A stretch of DNA of 5,091 nt from Bacteroides sp. (GTDB lineage Bacteria > Bacteroidota > Bacteroidia > Bacteroidales > SM23-62): NCBI GenBank assembly GCA_030592145.1, contig JAUVKJ010000156.1, positions 1 to 5,091 on the forward strand, in the 5' to 3' direction. Under the pieces are notes generated by a model. It was given only the letters and a program-made list of their open reading frames with translations, was not told the origin of the DNA and ran no database searches. Each line of letters opens with the position of its first letter. The stretch's first letter is position 1. This document shows positions 1 through 5,091 of this stretch, one piece after another. Both the position numbers and the translations under genes were made by a program.

Positions 1-211
1 ATAAAAGATCCTTTACCTGGAAGGTTCTGGTATACCGGTCCAGTATCCTGATCAGCTGCTCATATTCTCTGCTGGCAACGGATAGGTTCAGAATATCACT
101 GTATAGTGCCCGCTCTGCGTTCACCGGGGTCATATTCTCAACCTCCGGTCCGGGAGTATGAACGATCACTCCCTCCAGCTTTCCGGTTTCTGATATTATG
201 CCTGGTTTCAT
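1..211 (-). CDS. Arginine deiminase family protein, N-terminal fragment (cut by window edge)
   Basis: Translating the minus strand from the ATG at 211-209 gives 70 codons without a stop, running off the left edge. The protein starts MKPGIISETGKLEGVIVHTP and continues with GPEVENMTP, then an acidic and hydrophobic stretch (ALYSDILNLSVASREYEQL) and FQVKDLL. This matches the N-terminus of arginine deiminases and related guanidino-group-modifying enzymes, which carry SE.GKL..V.VH.PG.E.ENMTP followed by a D(I/D)xxL helix. Family members hydrolyse arginine to citrulline and ammonia in the cytoplasm. The catalytic Cys, His and Asp/Glu residues lie beyond the window, so activity cannot be judged, and a related amidinotransferase-fold enzyme remains possible. 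The start is supported by the homology beginning within a few residues of the ATG. The gene is divergent from the receptor operon and separated from it by 150 bp. Confidence 0.88.
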   Translation of the reverse strand, partial: MKPGIISETGKLEGVIVHTPGPEVENMTPVNAERALYSDILNLSVASREYEQLIRILDRYTRTFQVKDLL

Positions 212-361
212 AGTAGGTTCTCTGTAAAATTAACAATTCCTTAATCAAGTAACATTAAGGTAATAATGAACCGGCTAATGTTAACCATAATATAACATTA
301 TGTTAATGCAAAACAGGGCATTAATCTTTTACTTGGATACAGTTTAATTAATTATTAAACA
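212..361. promoter_or_regulatory. Divergent intergenic control region with repeated half-sites
   Basis: These 150 bp separate two divergent genes and must hold both promoters. The region is very AT-rich and contains no ORF. I found no convincing Bacteroidota promoter (TTTG / TAnnTTTG) on either strand. On the minus strand, TAATTTTA at 232-225 is one base from the -7 consensus but has no well-spaced -33 partner. Neither start codon has a clear Shine-Dalgarno sequence; the receptor ATG follows an AT-rich leader (341-361), as is common in this phylum. The notable content is the set of TTAACA/TAACATTA half-sites described separately. Confidence 0.6.
230..308. repeat. Repeated TTAACA / TAACATTA half-sites, candidate operator
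   Basis: TAACATTA occurs at 250-257 and 293-300, and its reverse complement TAATGTTA at 276-283. Read on the minus strand, TTAACA (306-301), TTATAT (295-290) and TTAACA (284-279) are separated by 5 bp each, giving an 11-bp period. On the plus strand TTAACA (230-235) is followed 11 bp later by TTAATC (241-246), and TTAACC (281), ATAACA (292) and TTAATG (303) also step by 11 bp. Direct repeats of one helical turn are typical sites for PhoB/OmpR-type response regulators, and TTAACA-N5-TTAACA is the known Bacillus PhoP-box layout. The region is AT-rich, so chance similarity must be considered. Assignment to any regulator is inference. Confidence 0.4.
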
Positions 362-3172
362 ATGAAAAGATTCCTGCTGTTCTCATTATTCTTTACTATA
401 ATAAGTACATCCTTATTCTCCCGGACAGGTACACTTACAGGGAAAGTGATTGATACCGAAACAGGTGAATCACTGATCGGGGCCACGGTCGTTGTAACGG
501 GTACAACCAAAGGGGCCATAACCGATTTTGATGGGAATTATTCACTCTCCGAACTGGATCCGGGAATAATCAGTATAACCGTACAATACATTTCCTATGA
601 TCCTCTGCAGTATGATGGTGTTGAGATTGTGGCCGGTGAGATCGCTTACCTTGACGTGAACCTGGGACAGGCGGTCCTCGATATCCAGGGAGTACAGGTG
701 GTAGCACGAAAAAGAGAACGAACAGAGGCAGCCCTGCAGGTTATGCAGCGGAAATCAGGTTCTGTGATTGACGGGATCTCAGCCCAGCAGATTTCAAGGC
801 TTGGTGACAGTGATGCCGCAAGTGCATTAAGAAGGGTGACAGGTATTTCTCTGGAAGGCGGGAAGTTTGTTTATGTAAGGGGTCTCAGCGACCGGTACAG
901 CAAGACCACCCTGAACGGAGCGGAGATACCGGGACTGGACCCTAATAAAAATGCAGTTCAGATGGACCTTTTCCCGTCCAGTCTCATTGAAAACATAATC
1001 GTACATAAAACCTTTACCCCCGATCTCCCGGGAGATTTTACCGGTGGAAACGTAGATATTATCACGAGGGATTTCCCGCAGCGGTTTACCCTGCAGTTTT
1101 CGGCATCCCTGGGATACAATCCCCAGGTTAATTTCAATAAGGAATTCCTGACTTACCAGGGCGGAAAACTTGATTGGCTGGGCATGGACGATGGAACAAG
1201 AGATTTCCCTGAAGAGGCCAAAGTTATTGTCCCCGATCCCTGGTACGGTAAGGAGACGGACCAGTTATTGGGAGATATCGCACGTTCGTTCAACAGGGTC
1301 ATGGGACTGGACAGGAAGTCGCCTTTTCTTAACCAGTCCTATTCCTTTGCCATTGGTGACAAATTTGAACTGGGCCAGGCAGACAAAGCACTGGGGTATA
1401 ATGTCTCCCTGAGTTACAATAAAGATTATGAATATTACAGCAATGGTAAAAAATATTATTACGAGATACTGGGAGAGCAGAGTGATATTCTGAATCCGAA
1501 AAAGCTTACCGCTGACGATCTCGGTGATGAAAAGGTTATCTGGTCTGCCATGCTGAATACCTCTCTTAAACTGAACAGCAAGCACAAACTCGGTGTAAGG
1601 TTCATGCATAACCAGAGCGGGCAGTCAAGTACACGCAATAATAAGGGTTCCGAGCCGGATGAAAACAGGTTTGTAGAGGAAATAACACTGGGGTACCTGG
1701 AACGGGGCATGACAACCTTCCAGGTCAATGGCAAGCACGTTTTCCATGGTGCCGGTGTCCTTAATACGGAATGGTTTAGTTCCTATACCCTGTCAACTCA
1801 GAATGAACCTGATTTCCGGCAGTTTTTCAATGATACGGATCCACTGTATATCCGGGCCAACAAGGAACCCCGGAGAGATGGCAGGGAGATGCAGGAGACC
1901 AACTGGGATAGCAAGATCCATTTTACCCTTCCTTTCCGGGCTTTCGACAGGAGCGCCAAATTCAAATTCGGTGGTAGCTATGCCACCAAATACAGGACTT
2001 CCGAAGTCAATCATTTCAGTCTGATACGACAGGGACGGGTAGATTATACCGGGGATCCGGCATCCTACCTTGCACCGGAAAACTTCATTGATTCAACAAA
2101 CAACTGGAATGTCCTGTACTATTATAACACCCTGTTAAGCAACGAGATAAAAAGTTACCGTGCGAATCAGCATGTTTTAGGCACATATGCCATGGTTGAC
2201 ATTCCCCTGTTTGAGAAACTTCGTGTGGTGCTGGGTGTCCGGCATGAGTTGTCGAACCAGTTCGTTGAGAATTACGTCGATACCACAGAATTTAATGTTG
2301 CCAAACACTACGAATCAGGAGATGCATCGTACAACGACTTTTTGCCTTCGATCAACCTGACCTACAAGCTGGCAGAGAACATGAACCTGAGGTTTGCATA
2401 CAACCGGACCATTGCCAGGCCGGTATTCCGGGAGCTTGCACCATTTGCTTCATGGGACTACAAGGGCGGTTTCCGGGTTATCGGCAATCCTGACCTGAAA
2501 CGTACCACGATTGATAACCTTGATCTGAGGTGGGAATACTTCTTTGCTCCCGGCGAGATGGTTTCTTTCAGCGCATTCTACAAATATTTCTATGATCCCA
2601 TTGAACAAAGGGATGCACCCATTACAAACAATCCCGAGATCAATTATGAGAATATACCGGATTCCAGATTGTTCGGATTGGAAACAGAACTCCGGAAACG
2701 GTTGGACTTCATTAATTTCCTGAAGGATTTTCAGATCGGTGCCAATTTTACGTATATCTGTTCAGTAATGGAGGAAGACTCCCTGACCCTCGATGCTGCA
2801 AGGAAAACAGATCCCAACTATCCTGCCAGAAGGGAAATGTTCGGCCAGTCACCTTATGTCATCAATGGATTCTTGGGTTACCAGAGTGATCAGGCAGGAA
2901 TCCGCAGTGACCTTGTTTTTAATGTGTCGGGACCCAAGATCATCCTGATTACCAAGGGAGGCCTTCCCAATGTTTATGAGCAGCCCTTCCCCTTGGTGGA
3001 CTTTAATTTCAGCAAAACATTCGGAGAGAGGTGGAGGGTCAGGTTTTCCATCAGGAATATCCTGAATTCGGAATTCAAACAAACCTATACCTACAAGGAA
3101 AGGGAATATTATTTCATCGGGAATCATCCCGGAAGGGAGTTTAAAATCGGTGTATCCTATTTAATCAAATAA
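362..3172 (+). CDS. TonB-dependent outer-membrane receptor with carboxypeptidase-regulatory-like N-terminal domain
   Basis: This 936-residue protein is a complete TonB-dependent transporter, an outer-membrane beta-barrel that imports a bound substrate using energy relayed by TonB-ExbBD. A signal peptide covers about residues 1-20 (basic MKR, then a hydrophobic stretch). Residues ~22-103 form a carboxypeptidase-regulatory-like beta-sandwich (GKVIDTETGESLIGATV ... TDFDGNYSL). A VQVVA stretch near 111-115 may act as the TonB box. The plug domain (~130-236) contains YVRGLSDRYSKTTLNG at 171-186 and MDLFPSSLIENI at 201-212. The barrel fills the rest and shows typical family motifs: TIARPVFRELAPF at 683-695, GNPDLK shortly after, and RNILNSEF from 898. 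Length is normal for the family and no frameshift is visible. The ligand is not recognisable. No SusD homologue follows, unlike in glycan-uptake loci. The next gene starts 42 bp downstream, so co-transcription is likely. Confidence 0.95.
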   Translation: MKRFLLFSLFFTIISTSLFSRTGTLTGKVIDTETGESLIGATVVVTGTTKGAITDFDGNYSLSELDPGIISITVQYISYDPLQYDGVEIVAGEIAYLDVNLGQAVLDIQGVQVVARKRERTEAALQVMQRKSGSVIDGISAQQISRLGDSDAASALRRVTGISLEGGKFVYVRGLSDRYSKTTLNGAEIPGLDPNKNAVQMDLFPSSLIENIIVHKTFTPDLPGDFTGGNVDIITRDFPQRFTLQFSASLGYNPQVNFNKEFLTYQGGKLDWLGMDDGTRDFPEEAKVIVPDPWYGKETDQLLGDIARSFNRVMGLDRKSPFLNQSYSFAIGDKFELGQADKALGYNVSLSYNKDYEYYSNGKKYYYEILGEQSDILNPKKLTADDLGDEKVIWSAMLNTSLKLNSKHKLGVRFMHNQSGQSSTRNNKGSEPDENRFVEEITLGYLERGMTTFQVNGKHVFHGAGVLNTEWFSSYTLSTQNEPDFRQFFNDTDPLYIRANKEPRRDGREMQETNWDSKIHFTLPFRAFDRSAKFKFGGSYATKYRTSEVNHFSLIRQGRVDYTGDPASYLAPENFIDSTNNWNVLYYYNTLLSNEIKSYRANQHVLGTYAMVDIPLFEKLRVVLGVRHELSNQFVENYVDTTEFNVAKHYESGDASYNDFLPSINLTYKLAENMNLRFAYNRTIARPVFRELAPFASWDYKGGFRVIGNPDLKRTTIDNLDLRWEYFFAPGEMVSFSAFYKYFYDPIEQRDAPITNNPEINYENIPDSRLFGLETELRKRLDFINFLKDFQIGANFTYICSVMEEDSLTLDAARKTDPNYPARREMFGQSPYVINGFLGYQSDQAGIRSDLVFNVSGPKIILITKGGLPNVYEQPFPLVDFNFSKTFGERWRVRFSIRNILNSEFKQTYTYKEREYYFIGNHPGREFKIGVSYLIK

Positions 3173-3214
3173 TGTACTAATCCTTTATTCAAGTTTAACC
3201 GAAAAATTTTGATC

Positions 3215-4828
3215 ATGAAAAAGTTTAATGTTTTATTTGTATCGGTATTTTTGTCATTCGGCGTTTTTGCTGCAGAGGTGATAATTTCGGATAATGGTAG
3301 TGGTACAGGAACCACTACCTGGACTCCTGATAATACCTATATCCTTGATGGATTTGTATTTGTAAACGACGGACAGATCCTTACCATCGAAGCCGGAACC
3401 GTGATCAAAGGTAAGCCCGGAGGGGGAGAGAGTGCCAGTGCACTGATTGTGGCCATGGGCGGGAAATTAATCGCTGACGGTACCGCCGGGGCGCCCATCA
3501 TTTTCACTTCCGAGAATGATGACCTGGCCGGTTCTGTACCCGATGAGGCAAATGGTCTGTGGGGTGGACTCATCATGCTTGGAAAAGCCAGAACCAACAA
3601 TGCGACCGTACCCAAGCAGATTGAAGGTATCCCGACCACTGAAACCCGTGCCAGATATGGTGGAGATGATGATTCAGACGGATCAGGCCAGCTTTCGTTT
3701 GTGTCAATCCGTCATGGCGGTACCGATATTGGTGAAGGAAACGAGATCAACGGACTCACCCTGGGAGCATGCGGCTCGGCTACTGTGATTTCTCACGTTG
3801 AAGTGGTCTCCAACAAAGACGATGGTGTTGAATTCTTCGGAGGCCTTCCAAGGCTCGACCATATCCTGGTAGCATGGGTGGGAGACGACTCCTATGACTA
3901 TGATGAAGGATACCGTGGTTACGGGCAATTCTGGGCTGCTGTACAGGCAGAAGCAGACGGCGACCGCCTCGGTGAGCATGACGGCGGACCCAGCGATTGC
4001 GAATTCTGCGAACCCTATGCTCATCCCATTATTCACAATGCAACCTACATCGGGGTACCAGGCCAGTCAAGGCGGTGCATTACCTTCCGTGACAATGCCG
4101 GTGGTGAGTACCACAACTCCATATTTGCAGAGCAGGATAAAGGCATTGACATTGAGTACATTGAGGGTGATGACGAAGGAAGTTACGAGCAGTGGAAGGA
4201 GAAGGGCAACCTGAAGCTTACGAACAATATCTTCCAGAATATTGCCGGTGGAACGGCTGCCAAGCTTTTCACAGTCAGTGTTCCCAAGGATGGGGATGGC
4301 AATCCTAAGTGGAGTATTCCCACAGGATACGAAGATGATTTTGCCAATTATTTTGCCACTGAAAACAACTCGGCAGCGGATGCCGGAGTATCTGCTTCCG
4401 ACCCTGTACCGACTATGGATGTAAGCGGTGCCGACTTCACAGGCGCTCCCTCCTGGTTCAGGCAGGTCAGCTACAAAGGCGCTTTTAAACCCGGAACCCA
4501 GTGGGCCGGTGGCTGGACACTTGCATTTAAGGATGAGGAATACATTTCCGATGAAGAAGAAGTATTTGTATCCAGGGTAAGGGAGATAAAGGTTGCCAGT
4601 GTTTACCCGAATCCATTCACTGAATCAGCTACTGTAAGCTTTGAGTACCGTACCGGTGTATACTCCTTCTCCATCTACAACATTGCAGGTGTACGAGTAA
4701 AGGAGATCCGGAACATTACCACGGGTGAATTTACCTTTAACAGGGGCAATCTGGATACCGGATTTTACTTCTGCCGGCTGCGGAATGAAAGCGGAAGCGC
4801 TTATTCAGGTAAGTTCATAATCAGGTAG
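3215..4828 (+). CDS. T9SS-secreted extracellular protein (type A sorting domain), function unknown
   Basis: This 537-residue protein has a Sec signal peptide (residues 1-19, MKKFNVLFVSVFLSFGVFA, cleavage before AEV) and a T9SS type A sorting domain at ~460-537. The sorting domain has the YPNPF motif at 463-467, an IYNIAG motif at 487-492, GFYFCRL and a terminal GKFIIR. The protein should be exported, passed through the T9SS and anchored to the surface or released. The core (~20-440) resembles a conserved Bacteroidota family without known function: TIEAGTVIKGKPG at 57-69, SALIVA, GLWGGLIMLG, IRHGG.DIGEGNEINGLTLG, DDSYDYDEGYRGYGQFW at 224-240, RLGEHDGG at 251-258 and FRDNAGGEYHNSIF at 291-304. 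Repeated short strands and glycines suggest a right-handed beta-helix-like fold (inference). Acidic loops (DDDSDG at 151-156, DGDGN at 359-363) could bind calcium. The start is the ATG at 3215; a TTG two codons earlier adds nothing. The gene is probably co-transcribed with the receptor, suggesting a partner role in uptake. Confidence 0.9.
   Translation: MKKFNVLFVSVFLSFGVFAAEVIISDNGSGTGTTTWTPDNTYILDGFVFVNDGQILTIEAGTVIKGKPGGGESASALIVAMGGKLIADGTAGAPIIFTSENDDLAGSVPDEANGLWGGLIMLGKARTNNATVPKQIEGIPTTETRARYGGDDDSDGSGQLSFVSIRHGGTDIGEGNEINGLTLGACGSATVISHVEVVSNKDDGVEFFGGLPRLDHILVAWVGDDSYDYDEGYRGYGQFWAAVQAEADGDRLGEHDGGPSDCEFCEPYAHPIIHNATYIGVPGQSRRCITFRDNAGGEYHNSIFAEQDKGIDIEYIEGDDEGSYEQWKEKGNLKLTNNIFQNIAGGTAAKLFTVSVPKDGDGNPKWSIPTGYEDDFANYFATENNSAADAGVSASDPVPTMDVSGADFTGAPSWFRQVSYKGAFKPGTQWAGGWTLAFKDEEYISDEEEVFVSRVREIKVASVYPNPFTESATVSFEYRTGVYSFSIYNIAGVRVKEIRNITTGEFTFNRGNLDTGFYFCRLRNESGSAYSGKFIIR
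4602..4825 (+). other. T9SS type A C-terminal sorting domain (within the secreted protein)
   Basis: The last ~75 residues of the secreted protein have the layout of the Por secretion (type A) sorting domain: a YPNPF strand, a beta-sandwich with SFSIYNIAGVRVKEI, LDTGFYFCRL, and a short basic end KFIIR. In this family the domain is the targeting signal for the type IX translocon and is usually cleaved off during surface attachment. It follows an acidic linker (DEEYISDEEEVF at 440-451), a plausible boundary between cargo and signal. The genome should therefore encode a T9SS, although none of its components lie in this window. Confidence 0.9.
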
Positions 4829-4854
4829 AAAGACCACTTTGCACGATTATAAAT

Positions 4855-5000
4855 AAGGGGATGTCTCAAAAGTCCTCTTTTAATTAATTCTGAGGGATAC
4901 TTTGGAAGTAACCTGGCATTTTTCACGCAGTGAATAAGCACGTTACGAAAAAGAATCCCTCAGAAAAACAGAGAGGCTGACCCTTTTGAGACAGCCTCTT
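4855..5000. mobile_element. MITE-like element with imperfect terminal inverted repeats
   Basis: The ends are imperfect inverted repeats. The left end 4855-4872 (AAGGGGATGTCTCAAAAG) matches the reverse complement of 4983-5000 (AAGAGGCTGTCTCAAAAG) at 16 of 18 positions, including an unbroken 11-bp match. Further nested inverted pairs lie inside: 4874-4878 with 4972-4976, 4888-4898 with 4955-4965 (11 bp perfect), 4900-4903 with 4950-4953, and 4908-4912 with 4942-4946. The whole element can thus fold into one long imperfect hairpin. GGCTGTCTCAAAA resembles terminal repeats that I associate with IS1182-like elements, which suggests a non-autonomous derivative or the fused ends of a deleted insertion sequence. 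There is no transposase and no clear target duplication, so a structured 3' end is the alternative reading. Confidence 0.5.
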
Positions 5001-5009
5001 CATATTTAT
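4972..5009 (+). terminator. Possible terminator hairpin downstream of the operon
   Basis: AGAGGCTG (4972-4979) and CAGCCTCT (4992-4999) form a perfect 8-bp, GC-rich stem with a 12-nt loop, followed by TCATATTTAT rather than a pure T run. It lies 143 bp after the stop codon of the secreted protein and inside the right end of the inverted-repeat element. It could stop transcription of the operon, or simply be a sub-terminal hairpin of the mobile element. Confidence 0.25.
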
Positions 5010-5091
5010 GTACCTGATTAAAAACGGATTTTGGTGGAAGGCAATTTTTTCTTTATGGAATGGTTATTGAAGTATTAAAATTCTTATTTTG

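Larger units (their letters stand above)
4829..5091. other. Gene-free 3' region
   Basis: No coding sequence is visible in these 263 bases on either strand; the ATG at 4861 opens a frame of only eight codons. The first 26 bases after the stop codon are unremarkable. A 146-bp inverted-repeat element occupies 4855-5000. The remaining 91 bases are AT-rich with no promoter or RNA gene that I can support. Confidence 0.7.

Noticed and set aside
225..232. TAATTTTA on the minus strand as a Bacteroidota -7 box for the arginine deiminase gene
   Set aside because: It is one base off consensus, the nearest upstream TTG is too close, and the AT-rich context makes such matches common.
1265..1609. Minus-strand 114-codon open frame inside the receptor gene
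   Set aside because: It lies wholly within a well-supported gene, is antisense to it, and shows no recognisable domain or own start signals. It is a shadow frame.
362..3172. Reading the receptor as a SusC-type glycan importer
   Set aside because: No SusD follows, and the plug motif YVRGLSDRYSKTTLNG belongs to a different receptor group from typical SusC proteins.
3209..3214. Upstream TTG start for the secreted protein, adding two residues
   Set aside because: The ATG at 3215 gives a standard signal peptide (MKKFNVLFVS...), while the TTG is not preceded by a ribosome binding site and adds nothing useful.
3704..4036. Minus-strand 110-codon open frame with hydrophobic stretches inside the secreted-protein gene
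   Set aside because: It is antisense to a conserved coding region, and its hydrophobicity is explained by the complementary codons of the acidic residues on the plus strand.
4829..4840. AAAG ... CTTT mini-hairpin right after the stop codon as a terminator
   Set aside because: A 4-bp AT-rich stem with no T run is too weak to count.
5067..5091. TTG ... TATTTTG near the right edge as a promoter for a downstream gene
   Set aside because: The -7 box lacks one base of TAnnTTTG, the spacing from the TTG is too short, and the downstream gene is outside the window.

Overview
The window looks like a chromosomal segment of a Bacteroidota bacterium, probably Bacteroidales- or Marinilabiliales-like. Three things point there: a TonB-dependent receptor with an N-terminal carboxypeptidase-regulatory-like domain, a secreted protein ending in a type IX secretion system (T9SS) type A sorting domain, and AT-rich start regions without Shine-Dalgarno sequences. 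The finer placement is inference.

Layout. Positions 1-211 (minus strand) hold the first 70 codons of an arginine deiminase family protein that runs off the left edge. Positions 212-361 are a divergent, AT-rich intergenic region with repeated TTAACA/TAACATTA-type half-sites, several spaced 11 bp apart. Positions 362-3172 encode a complete 936-residue outer-membrane TonB-dependent receptor. After a 42-nt gap, 3215-4828 encode a 537-residue T9SS-secreted protein of a conserved extracellular family of unknown function. Positions 4829-5091 contain no gene but hold a 146-bp element with imperfect terminal inverted repeats (4855-5000), which resembles a MITE or the fused ends of an insertion sequence.

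How the genes fit together. The receptor and the T9SS protein are on the same strand with no visible terminator between them, so they are probably one transcript: an outer-membrane importer plus a surface-exposed or released partner, with no SusD-like lipoprotein. The substrate cannot be read from the sequence. The 11-bp repeats resemble binding sites of PhoB/OmpR-type response regulators, and the spacing also matches the Bacillus PhoP box. Phosphate-linked control is therefore a testable hypothesis, not a conclusion. The arginine deiminase gene may only share the control region.

No CRISPR array, tRNA, rRNA, phage gene or transposase was found.
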